Source: Deuterostichococcus epilithicus (lineage: Eukaryota; Chlorophyta; Trebouxiophyceae; Prasiolales; Stichococcaceae). Taken from it: DNA of 64,000 nucleotides. The position numbers and the translations under genes were made by a program. How positions within the stretch are numbered: the stretch's first letter is position 1; the number at the start of each line of letters is the position of its first letter. The notes under the pieces are model-generated. The model had not been told where the DNA came from. It made no database searches and worked only from the letters and a program-made list of their open reading frames with translations. The DNA is taken from contig JAVTLE010000001.1 in assembly GCA_033439295.1 (NCBI GenBank), forward strand, positions 1,302,001 to 1,366,000. The letters are read 5' to 3'. Positions 13,117 to 25,089 of this stretch are shown here, piece after piece.

Positions 13117-16100
13117 CTACGCTGGTGTGTAATTTAGCGTAGCAGCAATTTTGTGGTTTCCCAATTCGGAGCCGGACAGTACGTCAGAGCGCCCACGTTT
13201 GGCATAGCTGCTGATGGACGGCGGCGTGTCGGCATCGCCGCCTTCGAGCGGCTCGCGCAGCGGCGTGCTGAAGCCGCTGAACACCGCGTGCCCATTGGAG
13301 GCGGGCGCCTCTGACGGCCTGCCGCAGGCTTTCAAGGTTTTGAGTAAGACGCGGGGACAATCATGACATAGGTGCGGAAAGCACCGCTCTTGCTGGGCGC
13401 ATTGCCCATGCACTGAATCCTAAGGTATTGCCAGCAGGCCTGTCGCCAGCACTCCATGCAGCATCGAAGAAAGCAGTGTTCTATGAGGTTGCTGCAGACG
13501 GTTCTCGGTCTGCCTGCTCCAACGCCTGCGAAGGTGCCGACAGCGAACAGCAAAAACCATGCATGCAACATGCGAGATGCGCCAGATCGTCAGGCCCATG
13601 GTGGCTGGCTGCAAAGCTGTGCCCGGAAACAGGACATGGGCACGCTTGCACCTGCGGCTGCGGCTGCCGGTGCGCCGCGAGGCATGCACAGGTTGCCAAG
13701 GCTGCAGGGCTCGAAGCATTCAAAACACCTTGGGCCCGAGTCGTGGGGGNTTGCGCACCCAGAGGGGGAGGGGGCGCCGGGGGTGCGCGGCTGCTGCACC
13801 GCGCCCAACAGCTCCCCCGATGACGACCGCAGCCGCTCCCGCTGCGCCATTGCCTCCTGTGAATCGCAGGCGAATGGAATACGAGCCTAATGGGTTCGGG
13901 TTGAATGAAGATGTATGTCTGAATTGAAAATTGCAGATCAGGACCGTTCACATCGCACTCGCCGCTTGGTGCGCTGCAGGTGCTCCTGCCGATTGGACTG
14001 AGTGCAAGAGCCTGAAGCAGGGACGGGCCTCGAGCTTCTGCGCGGCTGGCCAGTGTCTCACAGATGCGTCAAGGGATGCTGTTAGCCGGCACACCAAGCC
14101 GGTGATCGCGCAACAGCAGACTTTGTGTTCCCCAGCCCAGCAGCATTCCCAACTCTCAGGCAGCATGCCCTGAGATGATGCACACAAGTGCACAGGATGA
14201 AACAGCGCAGTCTTCGATTTCGTCCAGCCTGCGTAGGGGAAGTGCTCAGGGCCCCGGTCACTGAGTCACCTGCAGGGCAGCGGCTTGTGCGGCACGGGCG
14301 CGCTTCTCTTCAGCTGCCGATCTTGCTGCTGCCGACCGTGCCGCCTCCGCCTCGGCCTGCGAGCGACGCATGCGGCTAACAGTGAGCAGACGAACACTCA
14401 TGCATGTGACACGAAGCAGCTCCGTAGCAGGCGCGGCGGAGCGACAGGCATGAGCACAGCGCCGGTGCATGGCGATGGCCGTCGCCAGGCCTCAGCGGCG
14501 GCGTCCCAAGCTGTTGACATGATCTTTTGCCAAGCTGCTGTTGGCAAACGCAGGACTCGGCGATGGCTGAGCTTAAAACCTTCGGACCTGAAGTACCGGC
14601 AAGCCTCACAATCCTCACGAGCCATGGACCCTGCCCCCACCTGCAGCGAGACAGCGCGCTCCCGCAGGGCCGCCGCCTCGGCCTCGGCCGCTGCCGCCTG
14701 CCGNCTCGCGGCCGCCGCCTCCTGGCTCGCTGTCTCCAGCTGCGCCCGCAGGCCGGCGGTGGCGGCGGCCTCGCGCGAGCGCGCCGCCAGCCCTGCCGCC
14801 ATGGTCTGCTGCAGGGCCCGGTCGAGCTCCGCCTGCAGCGCGTCCACCCGCAGCCTGCAGGAGCAGCAAAACACGGTTGTTCAACGACCAGTGTTCACTG
14901 ACGGTAGCGCCCGGTCCAGCTCTGCCTGCAGCGCTTTTCGCTTGTAGCCTGCAGGCGCAGGTTCTCCATGCGACAGGGCTGACCAGGGGCAAGATAGGTC
15001 GATGGCATGTAGGCGCAGCGCAGATGGCACAAAATGTTCGCAAGACCCCGCCGCGCCCGGCTGTTGGTGTGGTGCTATCAATGACAGCGACTTGCAGGCT
15101 GAAGCGCCGGCCCCCATGCCATTTCGGTCACCGGAACAGAGTCTGAGCAGAATACATTTCCAAAGGCAAGCAGACTGTAGGACACGAGGTCGGCAAGGCA
15201 CGTTTATCTTTCAACGACGCTGGATACAAAGGAAAAAATCCGCTCACCCGGCCTCGAACAGCTGCCGCCGCAGCGCTTCGTCGCCACCGCTGTCCACGAT
15301 GCCAGCCGCTTGTGGCACCGTGCGCCGCGCCGCGGCCAGCTCCGCCTTGGCGTTGGCCAGCTCGATGCGGAGCCTGCGACGAGGAACAGCGCCACAGGGT
15401 GGGCAGGCGCCTGGGCAGCTGGCTGCAGCACTCGGAAGCAACAATTGTGCGAGACGAAACGACACAGCCCTGCTGTAATGGGGGCAGCATGTGGGCTGTC
15501 AGTGTGCATTAGCAAAGGCTGCCCACGCCTTGCCTATGCCGCTGTGTCCAGAGCAGTGTTGCCGTCACACAAGAGTGCTGGACGAGACTCGGGCAGCAGA
15601 GGATGCACAGCGGCACCACCTCTGGTTCTGCTCCACCGGGCCGACGGCGCCCGCGGCGCTGGACCCGGCACCGGCGTCGGGGCCGGCCTGCTCAGCCGTG
15701 CCACCATTGCCGCCGCCGCCAGACTGCTGCGCCCCCGGCCCGGCGACCTGCCTCCGCAGCGCCGCGTTGCCGAGCCGCAGCTCCGCCACCTCTGCCATGA
15801 GCGAGGCGTTGAGCGCCTCAGCAGCGGCCGCCGCGCCCTGGTCCGACACCCTCGTAGCGTGCGCAGCCTGCACAACAGATGGTCAAGTATGATGAGACCA
15901 GCTGGACATGTCACGTGCGCGGTCTGCACAACAGATTGAAAACAATCTGATAAGCATGAGGAGACCAGGCAGGACAGCTGTTGTCGGATTCACAGCGCGC
16001 CCTGGTCCGACGCCCTCATTTGTGCGCTCGGCCGGCACATGTGCTGGCGAGCCACACAGGCGCGAGCACCAACACGCGTCAAAGCTCCCGGTACGGTGTC

Positions 16101-19100
16101 CCAACGAGTTGTGCGCCATCTGACAAGGCCATGGTGTCCCCTGTTTCTGGTTCTGTGAGCATCGGCCGCTGCCACCGCACAGCCGCCGCACACCAGCTAC
16201 CAGAGCCAGCGCTCCCGCCGGCGTGCTGCTGATGATCAATGCTAAACGAGCAATCGGACAAATGTTTCTGATCCTATCCTAAACTTAATCAACCATTTTA
16301 TATTTTGTGTTTTTGGATGGAAGAACTGTCCACCTGCAAGCGGGCATTGTCGGCGCGCAGCTGCTCCACCTCCGAGTTGAGGCGCCGCGTCAGCGCCTCC
16401 AGGGGTGCGCCGCCGCGGGGGCTGGCCTCGCCGCCAGGTTCGCTGGCGTGCCTGCTGCGCGGCCGCGCCAGCTGCGCCCTGGTGGATTGCAGGGAGGACA
16501 CGGTCTTTGAGTGGCGAACGCCGATCATCGAAGAGCACTGCGCCATGCAACAAGGTAGAACGCCGGCGGAGAGCCGCCTGTCGGCTGTAGCTTGCGGTCA
16601 GCTGCGGCCGCACCGCTGCTAGGGTTGCCGTGAGGTCGCCGTGTGTCGGTGGCCTGAGCCGCACTGTAGCCAAAAAAGTATCCGGGATGTGTGGTAGACC
16701 CTGAAACCGAGACACCTCAAGAGCGCAGTACACAGGAGCAGCGCTCCGGACAGTGGGCGGCAGCGCGCGGGGCGGGGGCGCACTGCAGGGCGGCAAGCTG
16801 CGTCTGCAGCTGCGACCTCTCGGCCGCGAGCGCCTCCCTTGCGGAGGTTGCCGCCTCCAGCTGCGCCTGCGTCTCCTTCGCGGCCGTCTCCTCCTCCCAC
16901 AGCCGCGTGCGCAGCGCCGCCACCTCCGATGCGTCCACCGCCTGCATTTCCAATTCCGTCTCAAGTAAGGATGAGCAAAACAAAGAATGGGTCTCTTGAA
17001 TTGGGCAGCTGCTGCATTCACGAGCGATTCAATCCCGCCGACAAAAATGTCTGGTGTCAATGGGTCATGATCCTGATCACGACAATGTACTCTGGGTGGA
17101 CCTGAAGACGTGTGTTGAGTCAGGTGTGCGAGCAAGCAGGCAGGAGCGCACGCCTCAACATGGCAAGCTGCTGGTCAGGGGACCTGCACACAGGGTCGCC
17201 AGGGCGCAGTTCAGAGCAGGCACCTTGTTGGCTGCGGCGGCCATCGCATTCTCGATCTGCAGCGCGCCGTCGTGCGCCGCCCGCAGCGCAGCCGCTTCAA
17301 CCTCCCGCACCTGCAGCCACCGAGGACACGTGCAGACATTGCATGCGGGCATTGGAGGCACCGTGCGCCAGGGAGCCTGGTGCGGTGACGGGCGCGGGCA
17401 AACCAAGAAGTGCAGACATCGTTGCGCGACAGGAAATGGGCTGCTGTCGCAGCAGCTGAGCGAGGGGCTGGATGAGTAATCTGAGTGCCCGATGTACAGC
17501 GTATCTCGCGACAAGCAACGCCTGATTGTGCATGTTGACAGGGCGGCTGTGCCGTGCAGTGGTGGCCTCATGCGTGTAGGGTATCTCAGCAGGACTGCTG
17601 CTCAGGTAATACGTGCACCTTGATTGAATCATCGGCCAGGCACTGCACGAAGAATGGCGCAGCAGCATTCTTGCAGCGCCACTGGACTCGGCCAGCGGTG
17701 TGAGGCAGTGTGAGGTACCACAATGCTTCATCTTTCCCCCAGCCCCTTCGCCACCGCCAAGCGGTGATGCAATGTGCATAAAACGTTGACGACACGCCAA
17801 AGTGAAGACGACGGTCCAGGTCATTGCATAACAGCGGCCTCATTCGTTCAGAGTATCTCAGCAGGACTGCTGCTCAGGTAATACGTGCACATGGTATTGA
17901 ATCATCGGCCAGGAGCTACACGATGACACCGAATGCACTGCAGTTTTGACTGCCATGCCACAGGTGCTTGACAGGCAGCACCTGTGCAGCAGCACGCTGC
18001 CCCGAGCAGGTGCCAGGACACACTTCCACACGTGTCCTGTGCTGCCTTTGAGACTGAGGATCCCAGTGCCGGCAGGGACTGTGCACTGATGTGAGTGCGG
18101 TCACCTGCGGCGCCAGCGGCCGCAGCGGTGCCTCAGCTCTGGGGCGGAGGCCTCCGCTCCCAAGCCTGTGCTCTTCATTCCGCACCGTGTCCCGGCTTGC
18201 AGACGTATTCGTTGACACATCTGCGCAAAGAAGCGACAGTTGGGGCACACCTGCGGCGCGGCAGACAGCCGCTGCACGGATTCCTGGAGCCGCAGCACCT
18301 CCCCCCGCAGCGCCTCCACATCGCCCAGCAGCGCTTCCCGCTCCGCACGGTCCACATACTGCTGGTACCGCGCCAGCTCCGCCGTCAGCGCCACGTTCTC
18401 GGCTGCGTTTCGAGATCCGAGAGTCAGTGCTGTCAGCCAGAATCACTCTGGCAGGAAAACGCAGGCGCTTCAGACCGGATGTGACGACTGCAGTGACGGC
18501 AGCTGCCATTGGAGAAAGATGTTCCATTCATCGCCTGAGTAGGGTAAGGCGGTCCAAGTCGGTTGTGTATGGGTCGGTGCGGGACTCACCAGCATGGCGC
18601 TTGACTTCGGGGTTGTTCTCCATGCGCGCGCGCAGGATGCGGGCCTCTTCCTTGAGCTCCACGATGATGGCCTCCTTCTCGCCGCTCGCAAAGCTGAATT
18701 CCTCAGCGTCATTCACCGACTTCTGCGGTGCGCGCAACGCAGACGAACGGGTCGTGCATTGTGATGTTTGGGACTGGCTCGAGGCGGCTGGGCACTGCAA
18801 GGCTCGCGCGCGGCCACGCGAGCGACGGTGCCTCGGAGCGAAGCAGCCCTTTCGGCTCTCGGCGGGCAGCACTGCCCGTGGCTGCAGCGCGTGGGCAGGC
18901 CTGCTGCCCAGGCTTCCCAGAGCATGACGGCTCCCACACATGCGGTTACGCAAGGCACCAGCGACTGCAGCGGGCGCGCACCTCCAGGCGGGCAATGAGG
19001 CCCTCCTTGAGCTTGATGATCATCTTGCAGCGCTGCAGATCCGCATCCCGCTCCCGCAGCAGCCCCTGCACCAGAACACGACCAACATCTGCAGCACACT

Positions 19101-22100
19101 GGCCATGTACCAGCCCTGGTAGTTTCGTCAGATCTGCACACCCCGCAGGCCAACAGNAGCCCCCCCCAAAAAATTCTCCCAGGGTCGACTGACGGGGTTC
19201 CAGGCATCGTGAGGACGCCACACGAGGCTGGCCCGACCCAACCGCTTTTCCCGCCGCTCCGCATGCGCTGCGGCGCATCTGCATGACGAGGTCCACGCAA
19301 AACGAGTTGCTTCAGGCGCATCCGCGAGGGCGGACAGGCACCTGCAGCGCGTCGAGCTCCTTGCCGAGGCGGCGGCACTCCTTCTGGTGGGCCTCCTCCC
19401 GCCGCAGCGCCCCCGTCAGCGCTGTCATCGTTGTGCTGGCGTCCTGCTGCGGCGCATGGCACGACAGACAAGGTCAATCGCGCGGAGGCGCCAGGCCCGA
19501 GGTGCATCGGGCTGCCACTGCCGCGTGCTGAGGCGACATGTGGCCCGACAGCGGCGGCCAGCTGTCACCGCTCTCCTCCCGCCCCGGTGGTAGCATGCAC
19601 GCAGAGACCGTCAAAGCACTGGCAGTGCACTCGTAGCTTCCGTTCGCACAGCCGCCCATCGCCGCATCTGCCAGGGCGAAGGGCTCGCGGACCGCGTGCA
19701 TGCTGCATGCGCGGGGAGGTTGAAATGCATGCCACATGCTTCGGGGTTTAGGGTTTGCCGCACCTGCCACGGCGACGGCCCCGCGGACCGCGGCGATGCC
19801 CAGTGCTGCGCGTGGCTGGGCGTGCTGGCCGGCGACCGCAGGCGGGAGGTCGGGGAGCCCAAGCCCCCAAGCTCCCCTGAGGCCGCCGCCTGCTGCCACG
19901 CGGCCAGCTCCGCCTTGAGGCGCCGGATCTCGTGGCGCAGCTGCGCCGCGTCGCCGCGCGTGTCCTCGTTGCGGTACACCTGCGCGGCAGCAGGAAGTAG
20001 ACATTGATGATGACGTTAATGACTACCGAAGGATTCCGCCTGCTGCATGAAAGCTCAGGGCTTGATGCAGGAGCTTCCCAGCTCTTATACCTTAGGTGTG
20101 GTTCAGTCACTGCACTGGTGTTGAGAATCAGCAAAGCAGCAGACAGGAATTGTCAGCAATCTGGTGCGCGCACCGTGTTGCGGATGGCCTTCACGCGCTG
20201 TGCGAAGCGCAGCGTGCTGAGCGTGTCCGCCATGTTGGTGGCCGCGGGGCTGACATTGGCGATCATCACCGTCTTTGCGTTGCCGCCAAGCGACTCCTGC
20301 GCCATGGAACAGGGGGCCGCGAGTTGCAGCAGCTTTCGCGGGGATGATGGCGAGCTGGCAATTGCTTGCAGGGAAAGCATCCTCACGAATAGCCCCGGGA
20401 GGAATGGAGGTGTGACGTCACAAACGAGACTGCCACTGCGTTGCAACAACGTAGCTCGTCCTCCTCAGGGCACAGCCGGGCACCTGCAGCAGGAAGGTGA
20501 GGCGGGAGTTGCGGTAGGGGACATGCTGTCGGCGGCCATGCTGGACGTCCACGAGGCTCATGATGACCTGGCCCAACACTGTCAGCGACACGTTGATGCC
20601 CGACGCCTCCTTCAGCCGGTCGCCCGTGGCACCCGACTGCCGCTGCCGCTCGCTGCCTGCACAAGCAAGGGGGGTGTGGGATTGCCCGAGGGTACAAATG
20701 CCGTAGTGCTCTGCCACCGCAGCATGTGGAGCGCTGTCTGATCTCAGGCCGTCTCACACGAGTCCACAATGCCACCCGGCAGCAGACACTCTCCCACAAG
20801 GATAGGGGAGACTGCGACGTGAGGGCCGGGCCTGATGTGTGCCGTCGCGTGCGACATACATTTCAAGTTTTGTTGGAAACCAAACAAGAGTTTCATCACA
20901 GCTCACAGCTTACAGGTAAAAATTGCACGCGCCTGCGAGGTCGACGAGGTTGAGGCGGGAGGAGAGGACGTGCGTGATGCCGGTGTCGTCGGTGGCCTTG
21001 CACTCCAGGACCGCGGTGAAGACGCTGTGCGAGCGGCTCGACTCGCTGTTCATCATCGTCTCCCCGATCTTGCGATTCAGCTGCCCCTTCTCCAGCAGCG
21101 CCGCCACGTCGCTCACTGCGAGCCGGGGCCGTGGATGTACAATGCCATGATGCAGCCTTGCCTGATGCTCCTGTCAGTCCGGCTGGCGGTTGACATGCAT
21201 GGTCACCACCACATCAAGCATCAGGTGCGCAGCGTGACTTGTGGTCGGCAGGTGCGCCTGTGCCGCTGGAAGCAGCCCACGGCAGCAAGCAACCACAAGC
21301 CGGCGGTCTCGTGGCCCGGACCCAGCCCCTGGGGCACCTCGCCGCATGGGCGGCCACACAGGTCGCGCGCATGCGAGGGGGCGGCAGCGACGCACTGTCG
21401 CGGACCACGTGCTCCGAGAGGCGCTCCACGAAGATGCCGCGCTTGACGTCCTCCCGGATCAGCAGATGCGTCGCCTCCGGGTTCAGCAGGTCCGTGATCA
21501 CCTGCCGCGCGGCGGGTCGCTCGTCACGGAGGGCGGCGCCGCCACTCTTTCAGCACCAGGCATGGTGTGGGGACTGTGCGGGGCCTGTGCAGGGTGGCAG
21601 CGCGCCGCGTAGGGCTCAGCATAGCGGCCGCATTGCAGCCTCCGGGTGCAGAGCCTGCGAGGCGTGCAGCTCCCGGTGGGGGGCCGGTGAACCAAGCAAA
21701 CGCACCTCGTTGTAGATCTCCAGGAAGGAGCAGCGGATGACCACGTCCCTCTTCACACCGGCCTGAGGCCACCCAGCATGTATCAGTGAGGCACTGGGCG
21801 CGATGCACACAGGATGTGCAGGCCCTTCAAAGGTGCCTCGTGGTTGCGGGTCACCAAGCAGCTGTCACCTGGTGTTGAATGGTGGCCTATTGCACATCTG
21901 AGGGGAGGTGCAGCCCCTGCAGGAATGATGCCAAATCAGCTGGATGGAAATATTCCTGAGATGGCCAAACCCACCTCTGCCTGCTCCTTCATCTGCTCCA
22001 GACGTATGAAGACATCCTGGAAGACGCGCGGGATGAGGCCCCGCATCTGCGAGGTGCAACGGCGCCGCACTGTGAAGCAGCCAATCCTCAGGCCACGCAG

Positions 22101-24427
22101 CCATGTGCAGCTGTGGATAGCAAGGCTGGTGCGGATGCGGCTGTCAGCAATAATGCCGCAGCCATGCTCCTATTAGGCGATGGACTCAAGGCGGTCCTCA
22201 CCCCACCTGCCAGACTTGGCTCGCCTCGTTCGTTCCAGGCTCGAAGCCTGTGCCAAGCATCGTGTACCTGCACGACATATGACCTCGCCTCAGGGTCCAA
22301 GGCAGGTCGGAGGACAGAGGCGACCCGCCACAGGGACAATCGCTAAAGGGGATTCCATGCACCGGCAATTGCCCCCAGTCGGAGAATTTTGCCGTGTTTG
22401 CCAGCTTCAGAGTGCGCCTCACGTCTTGCCGGCGCCCGTCTGGCCGTAGGCGAAGATGCACGAGTTGAAGCCGTTGAGGCAGTTGTCCACGATGGGGCGC
22501 CCCGCCACTGCAGCAGCATCGGGCACAGCCGGTGTGCCAAGGCCATTGTGCACCCTGAGGTTGATACAAGTTCATGCCAAGCTTCGACCTGCGCCCTCAT
22601 CCTATGCAGCGATGTCACGGCCTCAGCACTGCAGTGCAGCAAAAGCACCAGCACAAGCGGGGGGCAAGTGCACCGTTGTAGAGCGCCTCCTGAGAAAACG
22701 CCTCGCCGGCGACGCAGTCGAAGGTGTAGTGGTGCGGGTCTGGCGTGGTCTCCAGCCGCAGCGTCTGCGGGCCCGTCACCTCCAGGCACAGGCTGGCACC
22801 GCCTGAGCACGAGACGTGTATCGTCACCCTTGGTGCAGACGGGAAGGCCCCGGGAGGCGGAAGTCCGCACGAGCCCTGGCAGAGCTTGCAGGTTGCACTT
22901 AACCCTGCCTCTGGCGACCCTGCCTGAGCGCTGTCTGCGTTGCCAGCCGACAGGGGTCCGGCAGCGCGCAGCCCTCCCTGGCGCCAGGCAGCGCTCTGCA
23001 GGGACAAGAGGATGCAGCGTGGCGACGCACCAAACTCGACCTCGCGCTCGTTGATGGGCCGAGTGCGCACAAACACCTTGACGTTGTCCGTCTCGCTGCT
23101 GGGCAGCGGCTCCTCGTCAGCGCTGTCTGGCAGCACTAGCCGCTTGGGCGTGATGCTCGCCGCCCTGCGCGCCATGCGAGGGAGAAGTCTCGACTGGCGC
23201 AGGTGATGAGGCCCAGAGCGACAGGCAGGCGCCGCAGCGCAGCTCCCAGACGAAACCCAGTACCGCGTGGCAGCAGGCCTGGTGCTAGCATGCCGTTGCC
23301 ACATGCTAACAACATGGGCTGACAGCAGCGCGATTTCTTAAACTGGATGCCCAAAATGCGCATCGAGATGGAGGGGGCTGCCGCCGCAAAGTCAGTTGCT
23401 CTAGCAAGTCATCAAGGGCTCCACACCCTTACGGCTGCCTCCCCCTGGAATCTGTTATGCAGCGCCTCTTGAGGCTCAGCATGCATGCCAGCGTGCAAAC
23501 ACCTGCTCATGGGTGTCCTGGCGGGCGCGCCGCCGGCGGACGCCGTGCCACGCGGCGGCCGGCTTGGCGTGAAGCGTGACCCGGGGCTGTCATAGTTGCC
23601 GCGCCGGAAGTCGCCGGCGACGCTGGCCGGCCGCGACGGCGGCCTCGACGGCGGCCTCGATGAAGGCGAGGGCAGCATCATGCGCATCCTGCCGCCGCCG
23701 TTGCCGCCGCCGCCATAGCCGTATGCCGCTGCCGGCGCCGTCGCCGCGGTGGCGGCCGTCGCCGCGGTGGCGACTGAGAACGCGACGCTGGATGCGCGCG
23801 ACTGCGCGTCCCAGTGCGCATCCGCCAAAGGCCGCGAGGCGGGTCCTGGTGGCCGCTGCACAGCACGCACAGCACGCTTTGTTGAAGCCATGCACTCAGT
23901 CAACCCAGCTGATGACACGCAGCTGGTAGACAGTCTTAGAACATGTGGTCTGCGAATGATTGACATCGATGCAGAGAGTCATGTCGGACTCCCTGCAGCA
24001 AAAGGCAAGCATGCCGCTGCCGCAATTGCACAAGCAGTGCACGTGTGAGCAAGGCAGGATTGTGACCGACCTGTTGCCAGGGGCTCAGGCTGGCCACGTT
24101 GTGCTCCGTGAGGCCAGCCGAGGGCGCTCCCGACGGGCTGGCTGTCGCTGGGTGGCTAGCGTTACCGACCTGGGGAGGAGACCCCGGCGATGCTTCCCGG
24201 CTATTGATTGTCCTGCTGCGCGGCGGCTCTGGCCATTGCTGCGAATCCGGCCGGCGCGGAGGCGGCGAGGCTGGCCGCTGCAGCGCCGAGTCCACCGCTG
24301 AAACGGCTGTTGACGGAGGTGTCTGGCGCCGGATCGATGGCGCCTTGGCCGACGGAGGGGAGCTGGACTCGCTGGGCGGTCTGTCCCGACTCTTGCGGCC
24401 TTTCAGAGAGCTCAGGAAGCTCTTCAT
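13117..24427 (-). CDS. kinesin-12 family motor (KIF15/PAKRP-like)
   Basis: Plus-end microtubule motor with an N-terminal motor and a long coiled-coil tail; plant kinesin-12s act at the phragmoplast and division site. Exon 1 (24427-24170) begins [13 protein letters not shown] and is Ser/Pro-rich, as is the exon around 23.5-23.8 kb. Motor motifs: [12 protein letters not shown] (about 23.06 kb), P-loop GQTGAGKT (about 22.43 kb), FLEIYNE (about 21.72 kb), DLLNP (about 21.5 kb), switch [10 protein letters not shown] (about 21.05 kb), switch II LVDLAG|SER split between exons ending near 20.93 kb and starting near 20.65 kb, then [11 protein letters not shown] and SLGGNAKT. The neck/tail has [19 protein letters not shown] and [11 protein letters not shown], characteristic of kinesin-12. 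Coiled-coil exons continue to 14.26 kb; the last exon ends NYTPA at 13117. All nucleotide-binding motifs look intact. N bases at 13750, 14704 and 19157 fall inside the gene. Confidence 0.9.
14814..14956 (-). repeat. exon-start duplication in kinesin tail
   Basis: The true exon start (acceptor plus [14 protein letters not shown]) lies at 14814-14861. A diverged copy at 14908-14956, upstream on the coding strand, still reads [11 protein letters not shown] and keeps a CTGCAG acceptor. It could be a relic or a cryptic alternative first part of the exon. Confidence 0.75.
15832..16028 (-). repeat. two short duplications at a kinesin exon start
   Basis: CGCGCCCTGGTCCGAC at 15832-15866 (true exon start, RVSDQGA) recurs at 15996-16028 in the upstream intron. 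A second pair, CTGCACAACAGAT with GATGAGACCAG, lies at 15865-15908 and again, altered, at 15923-15970. Confidence 0.7.
17556..17914. repeat. 85-base direct repeat inside a kinesin intron
   Basis: Copies at about 17556-17640 and 17829-17914 share TATCTCAGCAGGACTGCTGC, then TCAGGTAATACGTGCAC and ATTGAATCATCGGCCAGG. The two are about 90 percent alike over the core and diverge upstream. No ORF is conserved between them. Confidence 0.85.
19661..19800 (-). repeat. exon-end duplication flanking a telomere-like motif (kinesin)
   Basis: The true exon end RSAGPSPWQ with donor GTGCGG lies at 19757-19800. A diverged copy (RSASPSPWQ) lies at 19661-19703 in the following intron. GGGGTTTAGGGTTT at 19743-19756 directly abuts the donor and separates the two copies. 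Confidence 0.8.
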
Positions 24428-25089
24428 TGCGGCTACTTGTACGGATCCCGCGCTGAGGAGCGCAAGCAAGCGTCTGTCTCACAGCCCGCACAACTGACTC
24501 TAGCGGATGTACGCACGCGCCAGCCGGCGACGAGGCATCGCGTAGAGATGCGATGGGAATGGCCGAAGCCGAAGTAGCTAAGCACGTCAAGTGCGTGTCG
24601 ATACCCAAGCTTGCTTCACCCGCGTGTGATGCAACAGCTGCGCTTTCAAACGCCAACGCACGGCTGGGACCACTGTTGCAGCGGGCCGGTCTGCCAGCAT
24701 AGTGCAGTGGTCCGGCAGTCGTGTTCTGATCGCGCCGAGGCTTCCCCAAGCCCGCCGGGCACAGCACACAGCTTGCTCTCCCGCCAATTTGTCTTGTGCT
24801 TCAAAATTGACCAGACAGCTGCACCCTCGACACAGCAGCCGCAGCACAGAGACACGCCTGGCATTGGAAACTGTCTGTCTGCTACGCTGACTTGGCCGCT
24901 GTAGTCGTCTTGGCGGCATTGCTCTGCAGAGTATGGTGTGAGGCATCGAAACATCCGTCAAGGAACACCGGAAACACTAGACGCCCGGTGACACAGCTCC
25001 AGGCGTCTTCAATATTTAGGCCTCGCTGCGTCCACTCAGGGTAACCCGTGCTGGGGCGCTGCCCCCAGAACGTCAGCCTGGCAGACAAC
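24428..25089. promoter_or_regulatory. divergent intergenic spacer
   Basis: About 660 bases lie between the kinesin-12 start (minus) and the coiled-coil gene start (plus). Both promoters should be here. An AT-rich patch AATATTTAGG lies near 25011. No ORF or RNA gene is visible. Confidence 0.4.
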
